Source of the DNA: Malania oleifera
Lineage: Eukaryota > Streptophyta > Magnoliopsida > Santalales > Ximeniaceae
Assembly: GCF_029873635.1 (NCBI RefSeq)
Contig: NC_080423.1
Location: 104,513,773-104,577,772 of the forward strand
DNA length: 64,000 nucleotides
Direction of reading: 5' to 3'
Below the pieces are notes generated by a model. The model saw only the letters and a program-made list of their open reading frames with translations. It made no database searches and had not been told where the DNA came from. Position 1 is the stretch's first letter. Every line of letters starts with the position of its first letter. The position numbers and the translations under genes were made by a program. This document shows, piece after piece, positions 35,224-46,141 of the stretch.

Positions 35224-36897
35224 AACAACAACAAAAATCAAGTCTTAGTCCCATAGATGGGATCGGCTATATGAATCATTTTTTGCCAATTTATACAATC
35301 ATGGACCATTTCTATTGATAGATTCAAGGATATTAAATCATTACTCACTATCTCCTCCCAGGTTATTTTAGGTCTATCCCTACCCCTTCTACTGCCCCCC
35401 CACAATAACTAAGTCACTCTTCCTCACATGTGCACTATGTGGCCTACGTTACAAGTGTTCATACCATCTAAATCGTCCCTCCCTTATCTTATCTTCTATA
35501 GGAGCTATACCTAACTTACCACGAATATGATCAATCCTTAATTTATCTTTCAATGTTATACCACTCATCCATCTAAGCATTTTCATCTCGACAACTTTTA
35601 CTTTTTGGATATTATGTTTCTTCATCACCCAACATTCCGATTCATATAGTATAGGTGGTCTTATAGCTATCCTATAAAACTTCATTTTCAATTTTAAGGG
35701 TATTCTGCTATCACTTAGCACACTTGAAGCACTTCTCCATTTTACCTGCTTTAACTTTATGCATTACATCATCTTCAATTTCTCCTTCAACTTACATAAT
35801 ATATCTAAGGTATCGAAATTTACAAGTGCTATTTATTTCTCCATCATCAAGTTTAACTTTATCTCCAATATTCCTATAAATCATTACTAAAATTACATTT
35901 CATATATTCTGTCTTATTTCTACTTATCTTAAAGCCTCTAGATTCCAAAATTTCTCTCTATAATTCTCTAACTCAACCTCTACTTCGTCCCTAATTTTGT
36001 CAATTAATACAATATCATCTGCAAACAACATATACCATGGAACCTCCTTTTGAATACTCTTAGTCAATTGGTCTATCACTAAAACAAAAAAATAAGGACT
36101 CAAAGCAGATCCTTGATGTACACCTACGGTGATTGGAAATTCTCTAATTTCTCCATCTATAGTCCTTACACTAGTCATTTTTCCATTGTACATATCTTTA
36201 ATAACATCAATATACCCTACTATATGCACCTTTTTTTTTCTAAAACCCACCATAGAACTTCCCTGGGTATCTTATCATATGCTTTCTCAAGGTTAATAAA
36301 TATCATATGCAAATCCCTCTTCTTTTCCCTAAACTTTTTCATTAACTTTCTTAAAAGATAAATAACTTCTGTGATAGATCTCTCAAGCATAAAACCAAAC
36401 TGATTTTCTAAGACTTTCATTTCTTACCTTAATCTTTGTTCAATTACCATTTTCCATAATTTCATCATATGACTCAAAAGTTTAATTGCACGATAGTTAT
36501 TACAATTTTGAATATCTCTTTTATTTTTGTATATAGGTATTAAAGTGATTTTCCTCCATTCATCTGGAATTTTCTTAATTTTTATAATTGTATTAAATAA
36601 ATTAGTTAAACATATAATTCCGTTATCACCTAAACATTTCCAAACTTCAATTGAGATGTTATCTGGACCCATATCTTTTTCATTTTTCATCTTTTTTAGT
36701 ATAAACTTAACTTCGTTAACTCTAATCTTGCGAATAAATCTCATAATTTTATTCTTTTTCTCATTTGACAATTCTAAGTTTAAGTCTTCTATTTGGTTTT
36801 TATTAAACAACTTACTAAAATAACTTTGTCAACTTTCTTTAATGTCTTCGTCCTTAACCAAAACAATATCATCCTCACTTTTTATATATTCTACATT
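35224..36897 (-). mobile_element. RTE-type LINE, 5'-truncated, decayed
   Basis: This is a non-LTR retrotransposon read on the minus strand. The N-most visible part is SEDDIVLVKDEDIKES (about 36830-36880). The reverse transcriptase follows: GPDNISIEVWKCLGDNGI (about 36610-36660), IPDEWRKITLIPIYKNKRDI (about 36510-36570), LEKAYDKIPREV, GVHQGSALSPYFF (about 36080-36120) and the catalytic FADDIVL (about 36010-36030). The C-terminal part has MKMLRWMSGITLKDKLR (about 35530-35580). The 3' end on the minus strand is GACTTGATTTTTGTTGTTGT (35224-35245), the short TTG tail of plant RTE elements. The endonuclease domain is missing. There is a stop near 36823 and several frame changes. No TSD was recognised. 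Confidence 0.88.
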
Positions 36898-37095
36898 TCA
36901 AAAAATAGAAAATGAAAATAATACGTGGTCTTTAAACTGAGATTTTAACCCAAGCAGTTTTCCACTTTTATGCTACTTCTTAATCAGTGACCTCAAGTGC
37001 AAACACAGATTACATAAAAATTTCTCAATATTTACCAAAAAAAAAAAATGTCACAGAAATTTATCAGAAGTGTTTGGTCACCGTTGGAGTACCTG
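36898..37095 (-). other. Likely 3' UTR of MHF2
   Basis: Noncoding DNA of 198 bases separates the MHF2 stop codon from the 5'-truncated end of the RTE LINE. The LINE lies on the same strand, so MHF2 read-through would transcribe it in sense. No clear polyadenylation signal was singled out. Confidence 0.45.
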
Positions 37096-39685
37096 TTAAA
37101 AATCTAGAAGCAACTGCGGAAGAATCCTCTCTAAATGAGTTGCCTCTATTTTACTAACACCCTCTGCTTCAGCAATTGTAGCTGCTCGTTGCACGGCCTC
37201 TAGATCAACCCAAGGATTTCATAAGAAATCCACATTATTACTCTAAAAGGTATGACAAAGAATTTGCTATCAAAACAAGAATGTTATTCTGAGTAGGGAA
37301 ACCTGTGACGAAGACTCGGAGAAGTTCGCAACTCAACTTTAGTGCATTTGCATTTGCTGCATCAAACGAAGAGTAAAAAGAATCCCAATGTTAGCAATAG
37401 TTGAAATTACGGTAAGAAAAAGGTAAAAGATGCAGCTACCTTGGATGAGTGAGCATTTAATCTTTCACTGGATCATTTTAAAACAGTTTTTTTCCCCTGA
37501 AAATCATTCCTGTAATTTATGTATAATGGTATTTAATTTTAATTTGGATGAATAACTTCCGCGTTTTCTCTAGCTTCATGTGAAAATTAAATTGCTCTGA
37601 TGTTTTTCATACAAATATCCCTCTGATCACAGTTAATCCCCCCAGCGTTGATCTAATGCAGCACACAACTAGTCATAAAATCGAAGTAAAGTTCAACAGA
37701 AGGGTTTCCTTTGTACAACAGAATTCATTTGTCACAGTTTGACCCAATGTTACCTAGAGCGTGAAACGTTTTGGTTTGTGGGACAGATGGGATTATGGTG
37801 TGGAACATGCTCTAAAATGCGGAACAATAAGGGTATATATACTTCCTTACATATATCGGTGAACAAATATGTGATGGCACTTGTAGATTTTGGGGAGGAT
37901 GGCGAAGTGTTTGAAAATCAAAATTAGATTTTATTTTGTGAAATAGCAAATAATGAATTGCGATGGAATTATAATGTGATAATTCTCTACTCCAACTAAT
38001 AAAAAATATATGTTATGCAAAAAATATTGAATTAAAACTTAGGATCATTAAATTTAACATTCCGGAACAAAAATGTACCATGTTATGGAATGTTTGTACC
38101 AATACATGGTTCGCTAACGGGTTTGCATTTTTTGGTAACTATGGTTTGACCACTAGCTACTAGCATTGCATTTATTTGCAATTTCAAGGTAGCAACTATA
38201 CAATATTACAATCATAAGCTAAACAGCCACCCAATTTAGTGACCAACTCAATTCTCACACTTCAACTCAACAACTTCTTTGGAGATCTACTTTGCAAAAG
38301 GATCACTCAACTATATTGATTTTTGTACTTCTTACACCACCACCATCACCCCCCCCCCCCCCCCCTCTCTCTATAAAAAAAAAAAAATCCAAGCCTTGAT
38401 CCAAAATTCAGCTCAACAAAATCCATTCAGAATGCAAAGCCTCTAACAAGGGCTTATTTATATGAGAAAGAGTATCAAGAATTACATTGCATCCCTCTTA
38501 AAAGAGTCTCTTATGTGATTAACAGTACACAGAATTACCAAAAAATATTTAAAAAAAAAAAGCAAAAGCTCTTATTGTCATAATTATTTCTCTTTCTAAA
38601 ACATTTTATCAGCATAAAAAACAATCCCATGTATGTTTTCTATTTATTATTGCAAGATATTTCATTGCCAAAATGCACCATGTTTCCAATGAGATGTTTC
38701 TAAACTAAACTTCACATACTCCATACATGATACATATACAACAAAGGTCTACACTCAATTTGGACACAAATTGTAAAGTTCAGCTAAGTTAATTTGACTG
38801 ATCAACATCTCTTAATAATAATCAAGCATATCAATGACAGATGCACCAGCTATTGAAATATAACAAGCCCGTGCACTAAACCCGATGATCTCACTATGAT
38901 ATTGATTTATTTCCCTTGATTTGTATTAAATTTCTGGTCAATTTTCATAAGCCCTAGCCACCAAACATGGGGAATGAAGAATGTTGAATGAATAATTAAA
39001 AAATGTTAGCTCACCAGAGGTTGGCCGATTCTTCTTGGATGTTCCTGCTCCAACCTGTACTAATCAAAATCAAAACGTGTTCTAAAAACAAAATCAATTA
39101 CTGCCAAATACCAACATTGAGACTCAGTCTGCAAATACAGAACTAATCTAGCTCAGAAATTTAAAAGAATATACCGACAGAGTTTGCACATTAACTAAAA
39201 AGCATTCGTAAAAGACTACCAGCGAATCAAGAATCTTTGACAAGATATTGCGTATGATTAACAAATGTGCATAAATAATACTTTAATCATTAGAAATTCT
39301 ATATATTATACCAAATGATAGCGATTAATAATGAGAGAGCGATAGAGAGTAGTGTTTGAATTTTGGAATTACCTCGGCATCCAGGGCATTATCGGAGCCT
39401 TCGATCTTCTCACGCTCTGCAGATGAAACCAGAAATGAATTAAATAAAACCAAAGCATCCAAACGATACTAAAAACAGTAGGGTAGTATAGGAAAAGGAG
39501 AGAAGAATATAAACCAACCAAGGGCTCTTCTGCTCCATACGAGCTTGAAAATGGCGTGAATCAAGTCCTGAAAATAGAAGAAATGTAGAGATGGATCCCG
39601 AATGAAAGTTTATAAGGATAAATTCAAACGCGATAGGATTGGGGAAACTAGGGTTTTTGCTTACAGGATCGAAAGCGTTGTCCAT
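37096..39685 (-). CDS. MHF2: MHF2/CENP-X histone-fold protein, six exons, intact
   Basis: CENP-X/MHF2 is a small histone-fold protein. With MHF1/CENP-S it forms a DNA-binding tetramer that supports the FANCM helicase in fork repair and in limiting meiotic crossovers, and it is also found at kinetochores. Exons (minus strand): 39685-39665, 39567-39519, 39416-39373, 39054-39015, 37356-37303 and 37199-37096. Every intron is GT-AG and phases agree (0, 1, 0, 1, 1). The 312-nt CDS gives 103 residues: MDNAFDPDLIHAIFKLVWSR at the start, an acidic and basic linker (GSDNALDAE, TSKKNRPTS), then the histone fold with ALKLSCELLRVFVTEAVQRA and the ending EATHLERILPQLLLDF. Human CENP-X ends in the same LPQLLLDF. 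Introns are 97, 102, 318, 1658 and 103 nt. The start is the first ATG of this frame; length suits the family. Exons this short hide it from simple frame scans. Confidence 0.96.
37357..39014 (-). other. Long fourth intron of MHF2
   Basis: This 1,658-nt intron is far longer than the other four. It is AT-rich, holds a 17-base C run followed by (CT)n and an A run (about 38349-38388), and shows no coding domain. Its length may come from an old insertion I cannot identify. Confidence 0.8.
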
Positions 39686-39799
39686 CGGAAGCACCCAAAG
39701 GCAATGGATGGAAGAGAGAGAGTTGAGGTCGGAGTAAAGTGAGTGCACTGTTTACAGTATTAGGTTATCTAAAATAATGGATTATCGAGCAATAAGCAA

Positions 39800-39871
39800 G
39801 CCCTTATAGCTCAGTGGTAGAGCGTCAGTCTTGTAAACTGAAGGTCCGTAGTTCGATCCTGCGTGGGGGCA
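39800..39871 (+). tRNA. tRNA-Thr (UGU), nuclear
   Basis: The 72-nt sequence folds as a cloverleaf. The acceptor is GCCCTTA with TGGGGGC (two U-G wobbles) and discriminator A. The D arm is GCTCAGTGGTAGAGC. The anticodon stem TCAGT/ACTGA closes the loop CTTGTAA, so the anticodon is TGT. The T arm includes GTTCGATCC. Internal boxes A (TAGCTCAGTGGTAGAGC) and B (GTTCGATCC) are intact. A T-rich stretch with a run of five T from about 39887 can end pol III transcription. CAAGCAAG-like sequence precedes the gene. No CCA is encoded, as expected for a nuclear gene. It differs clearly from chloroplast trnT. Confidence 0.95.
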
Positions 39872-40987
39872 TTTGTTGCTCATTTCCTTTTTATTTTCAC
39901 CCTTTTTCTTGTTGGTTTCTTTCACTCTTTTACAAAATAAAATCATGCAAAAAATAAATATTTATTCTAATATGATTGAGAATTAAGAAATTTTAAACAT
40001 GTATAAAATTAAAATTTTATTCATTAATTTAATATATATTATTATTATTTTCCTTCTCACTTTTTTTGATAACCAAATATTTAAAAGTATATTCTTTCAT
40101 ATTTTTTTCTCATATTTTATAAGTTTCAACAAACTCATAATAAATCAAATAATATATTGACGGACAAAAATATGCACGTACATGTCAAGTGTATTTTTTA
40201 AAGAAATTTTAGACTTACAACAAAAGATTAATTTGTAATTCTATAAGATGTTTTTTATAAAACAAAAATCAAGATATTTAATGGGTCAAATTGGACAATT
40301 TTTCGCCGTAGCTAGCTTAAGACCGATTGCTCTATACATTTCTTTTGTAATCTTTGACAATTTTAAGATATATTTTTACTAATTAAACATTGGTCTTAAG
40401 TTAGTAAAAAAAATAATAAAGATATATTATTTTTGCAATTTAAAATCACATTGTGATGAGTTTTGTGATATGAAATTGTTAAACTAATAAATCAATATTT
40501 AAAGAGTAAGGTAACTCTCGTTATATTTAGAAATTGTTGGTGTAATTTACTTAATTTTAAAAAGACAAATTCATCTCGTCTTTACGGTGAAGGCCTTGGT
40601 GATTAAAATTTTTTATGTAATTTAGAATATTTATGCTTGATTTTAAAAAAAAAAAATTTCCTTAACTATTGTATCAAATTCAATTTGATGAGACACAATT
40701 TTAATTCTCAACCATCAATTCTACTCTATGTTATTGATTTCAGAAAAAATTTCGAGCATATTTTAGTTGTGAAAAGCATTTTTATTTTTTAATTTTAAAA
40801 TAATTAGAAAAAATCAATTTATGTTTCAATTTTGCAACATTTATCTAAAAACTTGAAAATTAATTTAAAAAATTCACATTAATTGATTATGTAAAATAAT
40901 TTTTTTTATTTTTTTAAATAATTACAAAAATGCAACCTTATTTCCCAATTTTCTAATTGGTTTAAAAAAGTTGAAAAATATTTTTTT
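39872..40987. other. AT-rich intergenic DNA
   Basis: Between the tRNA terminator and the second nest I see only A/T-rich sequence with no recognisable gene or repeat boundary. A T run (40980-40988) is the insertion site of the copia element. Confidence 0.65.
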
Positions 40988-41354
40988 TGTTATAAAACTA
41001 TAAGGGTCTTTAATCAATAAAAATAATAATAAAACCTTACCTGCTCCTACCTTCATTCAGCTATAAAAGAAAGAAGAGGAAGAAGAAAAAGCAACCCAGA
41101 CATAAAGAAGAGATGCAACGGACAGAAAAAAGAAGCAGAAGAGAAAAGAGAAAGTGAGATATTTTGTACAAGGTAAGAAAGTGTGTTATTTGTACAAAGT
41201 CAAATGCATGTTAAGTCAAATGCATGTTGTAATTCCTCTTAATATAGTGGAGTTTTGATCCCATCCGCACGTAAAGTAGGTATATCCGAATCACGTTAAA
41301 ATTCGGTCTCGTCTCCATTTATTTTACTGTTGATTATCTGCATCTTTTATAACA
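40988..41354 (+). repeat. 5' LTR of the old copia element
   Basis: The LTR begins TGTTATAAAACTATAAGGG and ends TTTTATAACA. A TATA-like box (GCTATAAAAGAAAG) is near 41060. Its partner is 63360-63747. Confidence 0.85.
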
Positions 41355-41368
41355 CGTTATCAACACGA
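41355..41368 (+). other. Unusual primer binding site of the old copia element
   Basis: CGTTATCAACACGA follows the 5' LTR directly. This is not the common TGGTATCAGAGC. It fits copia groups thought to prime from an internal tRNA position, which is my recollection and not a search result. Confidence 0.5.
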
Positions 41369-44300
41369 AATCTAACCAATTAACATGTTTATTTAATTTT
41401 ATTTCCAACTGACATGTTTATTTAATCTTCTAATCAATTGACATATTTATTCAATTTTCTAACTAACTGATATATTTATATATATATTTTTATCGCCTTA
41501 ATGGAAAGTTTTATTTCTGTACCGCCTATACATACATACATATGTATATACTTAAAGTTTAAAGAATATCAATCTCCATAAGAGATTATAAAATAGTCTT
41601 CCTAAAGAGGCTATATATCTAATCTCTAGAAAAGATGTTATATATTTAAATTTTCCGTCTATATATTTACTCTCTAGAAAAGATGATAAATAATTGTCCA
41701 ATTATAAATTAGAATTTTACTTCTGAAGAGTACAAATTGGGAAAAATAAAATAATGTTCCTGAAGAAACATATTTAAGTAACCCTAGAAGGGTGAAAATA
41801 TTATATTATTACCTCTGTATTATTTCAATTTTTATATTTTGCAATTCTAATTTGCTTTATTATTGTTAATTTATTCAGATGTTGAATATAAGCAAAGTTG
41901 AGTTTGTTCCCCTTAACATCAAAGGCAACAACTATCTATCATGGATTCTTGATGTAGAAATTCATTTAAATGCAATGAACTTGGGGAATGCTATTTTAGA
42001 TGGAAATACCGCATCCATACAAGATCACGCAAAAGCCATGATTTTCATCCGTTGTCATTTAGAAGAAAAATTAAAAACTAAATACCTCACTGTTAAAGAC
42101 CCGCTCATCTTATGAAGAAATTTAAATGATAGGTTTGACCACCAAAAGACAGTGATTTTACCAAAAGCTTGATATGAATGGTTGCACTTAAGGTTGCAAG
42201 ATTTTAAAACAGTCAACGAATATAACTCATCTCTACATAAGATTAGCTCAAAGCTAAAATTATGTGAAGAAAATATTACTGATGAAGACATGTTAGAAAA
42301 AACTTTTACTAATTTCCATCCCACTAATGTGCTCCTACAACAGCAATATAAGGAGAAGAAATTTACTAATTTTTCTAAACTTATATCATGTTTTCTTGCG
42401 CTAAACAAAATAACGAGCTTTTGATGAGAAATCATCAATTTCGTCCAACTAGTTCGACCTCAGTCCTTGAAGTGAATATGAACACATCTTGTGGTCAAGG
42501 ATGAGGTCGTTGGTATGGTCGTAGTTGAAATAATCACTAACACTGACGTAAGGTAACAATCCCCCAGAAGAGGGATGGGCCCCAGAGGCGGGTTAATGAT
42601 CAGAATCAGCAATCCAGACATCAAGAAACTAGATGTAACAAATGTGGAGGAAAAGGTCATAGGTCGCGTACCTGTCGTACGCCTAAGCACTTGGTAGATC
42701 TATACCAAGCCTTTATAAAGGAAAAAAGTAAAGAAATGGAAACAAATTTTGTTGTGCCAATAGACCTTAATGTTGGACCTTCCAACTCTGTATATCTTGA
42801 AGTTGCTGATTTTCCTACAAATCAAGATGAAAATAATGATGTAATAGTTTAAAGTGGGCAATATTTGGTTTTAAACTCATTATTGCTACGATCAATTATA
42901 ATAATGGGTTTTTAAAATATGAATTGTACTGTGGATTGTCCTAAACCTTTGAACGAGTCTAAGATGTCTATAGAAGAAGTTTGATTAATTGATAGTGGTA
43001 CAATACATACAATTTTTCGAGATAGAAAATATTTTCATCATTTGAATATATCTTTAACGAATGTTAATACAATATCTGGGTCTACAAATTTAATTAAAGG
43101 CTCCGAAAGAGCTAAAATAAAGTTACTCAATGGTACTTTATTACAAATCAATGAAACTTTATATTCCAGCAAATCCAAATGAAGTATGTTAAACTTTCAA
43201 GATTTAAAGACTTAATGGATATCATATTGAAACCACAAATGAATACAATAAAGAATTTCTTTATATTACTTCTATTGTTTCTGGGAAGAAACAAATTTTA
43301 GAAAAACTACCAACTCTATCTTCTGGACTATATTATACAAAGATTAAAGAAGTAGAATCATATAATGTCTAGCATCAGAAGTGCAATGACCCAAAGTTAT
43401 TTACACTTTGGCATGATCGTCTTTGACATCCTGGAGATGTAATGATGTGGAGAATCATTGAGAATTCACATGATCATTCACCAAAGAACCAAAAGATTCT
43501 TTTTTCAAGTGATTTCATGTGTATTGCCTACTCTTACGGGAAATTAATTGTCAAACCGTCTATTTCAAAAGTAAGTCTTGAATCTCCTAGGTTTTTACAG
43601 AGAATTCATGATGATATATGCGGACCAATACATCCACCATCTGGACTATTTAGATATTTCATGGTTTTAATTTATGCATGTACTAGATGGTCACATGTTT
43701 CTCTGCTTTCTACTCCTAATATTACTTTTGCTAGACTTTTATCTCAACTAATCAGATTACGAGCTCATTTTCCCAATTATCCAATTAAATCAATTCGTTT
43801 GGATAATGCTGATGAATTTACATTCCAAACTTTTGATAACTATTGCATGTCACTTAGAATAGATGTTGAACATCCTGTTGCTCATACCCATACACAAAAT
43901 GATTTATCTGAATCTTTTATTAAGAGACTTCAACTCATTGCTAGACCTATAAGTATGAGAACCAAATTGCCTTTATCTGTTTGGGGACATGCTATTCTTC
44001 ATGCTGCATGTGTTAGTCCGTATAAGGCCAACTGCTTATAATAATCTTTCACCCATGCAATTAGTTTTTCGGTAACAACTTGATATTTCTTGTTTAAGAA
44101 CTTTTGGTTGTATTGTATATGTTCCTATTACCCCTACTTAAAGAACGAAAATGGGTCATCAACGTAAGCTTGGTATTTATGTTGGTTTTGATTCTCCTTC
44201 TACTATTAGATATCTTGAACCCTTAACGAGTGATTTGATTAAAGCACAGTTTCAAGATTGTCATTTTGATGAAACAGTGTTCTCTACATTAGGGGGAGCA

Positions 44301-46141
44301 AAATCAGTGCCTAAAGCACAACATTAAATCATATGGAATGCCATAAGTTTATCTCATTTAGGTTTTCATACAAATCAAAGTGAACTTGAAGTTCGGAAGA
44401 TTGTACATTTACAAGGGATTGCAAATCAGTTACCAGATTCTTTTGCAGATACCAAAGTCATAGTAAAATCTCATATATTTGCTGCAAATATTTCAACACA
44501 TATTGATGTCCCTGAAGGACAACAGTCGGTTAATAAATCTAAGCCGCAAGTTAAACGTGGAAGGCCTATTGGTGTAAAAGAAAAAATTCCCAGAAATAGA
44601 AAATTGAAATCTATAAACACTCCAGAAAAGGTTACAGAGGTAAATAATCTAATCGACATTCACAAACCTATTTTTCCTAAAAATGAAATCCTTATTATAG
44701 AATTTCTTGAAGAGAGATCCCCTCTTGAAGAGGAACCTCCTGAAGAGGAATCTCCTGAAGAGAAAACTCCTAAAAAGACATCTCTTGAAAAGAGACAAGT
44801 ACATAGAAATAATAATAAGATCTCAATACATTACACGGGAGGAATGTGGGATAGAAATAAAGTTGTTGTCAACAACACATTTGCATATGCAGTAGCTACT
44901 GACATTACCAGAAGTAAAGAGGATCATGAACCTAAATCTATTAATGAATGTCGATATAGAAGTGATTGGCCAAAATGAAAATAGGCTATCACAGTAGAAA
45001 TAAACTCTCTATTAAAAAGAGAAGGTTTTAGACATGTAGTTTAGACACCAGAAGATGTCCAACTCGTTAGATACAAATGGGTAATTGTGCGCAAGCGAAA
45101 TGAAAATAATGAAATTACTTGATATAAAACAATGCTTGTGGCAAAGGTTTCTCGTAGAAACTTGGAATTGATTATAAGGAGACATATTCTCCCGTAATGG
45201 ATGGAATCACATTCAGATTCCTAATTGGGCTAACAGTCGATGAACGACTAAGCATGCGTCTTATGGACATAGTAACAACATACTTATATGAACCATTGGA
45301 TAGTAAAATTTATATGAAAATCCCTAAAGGATTTGAATTGCCTAAGCAAAACCAAGTAATTTATATTCAGTCAAACTCCAACTTTCTTATATGGATTAAA
45401 ACAATCTGAACACATGTGGTACAATAGATAAAGTGAGTATCTTGCGAAAGAAGGATTTATAAACGATCCTATAATTTGTCCATGCATTTTTATTAACAGA
45501 TCAGAATCCGAATTTGCTATAATTACTGTTTATTTTGATGATTTGAATTTAGTTGGGACTCCTGAAGAGCTCACTAAAGCTGCTAATTATTTAATAGCAA
45601 AAATTGAGATGAAAGATTTAAAAAAGACAAAATATTATCTTGACCTACAAATTGAACATATAAATCGAGGAATTCTTGTTCATCAATCTAAATATACTGA
45701 AAAAGTATTGAGGCAATTCTATATGGATAAAGTTCATCCTTTGGGATCTCTAATGATGGTATGATCACTTGATGTTAAGAAAGAACCATTTCAACCTCAT
45801 GATGAGGGGGATATATTACTTGGTCTGGAAGTATCAAATTTAAGTGCTATCGGCTCTTTGATGTATCTGGAAAATTGTATAAGACCTGGCATTACATTTG
45901 TTGTGAATCTACTAGCAAGATATATTTCTGCTCCTGTTCGACGACACTGGAATGGAATTAAATACATTCTACGCTATTTGAGAGGTACATTTGATTTGGG
46001 TCTATTTTACTCGTTTGATTCCAAATCTAAACTACTAGGATATGCAGATGTTGGATATCTATATATGATCCTCGCAATGCTAAATCTCAAAGTGGGTATG
46101 TATTTCTTTATGGAAAAACTGTTATATCTTGAAATACTAGC

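Noticed and set aside
39440-39748. A 102-codon minus-strand frame at the 5' end of MHF2
   Set aside because: It reads through the first two introns. The spliced exons give the known protein, so this frame is an artefact.
39800-39871. Chloroplast-derived tRNA
   Set aside because: The sequence differs clearly from plastid trnT-UGU as I know it, and no plastid flank is present. Nuclear-type gene.
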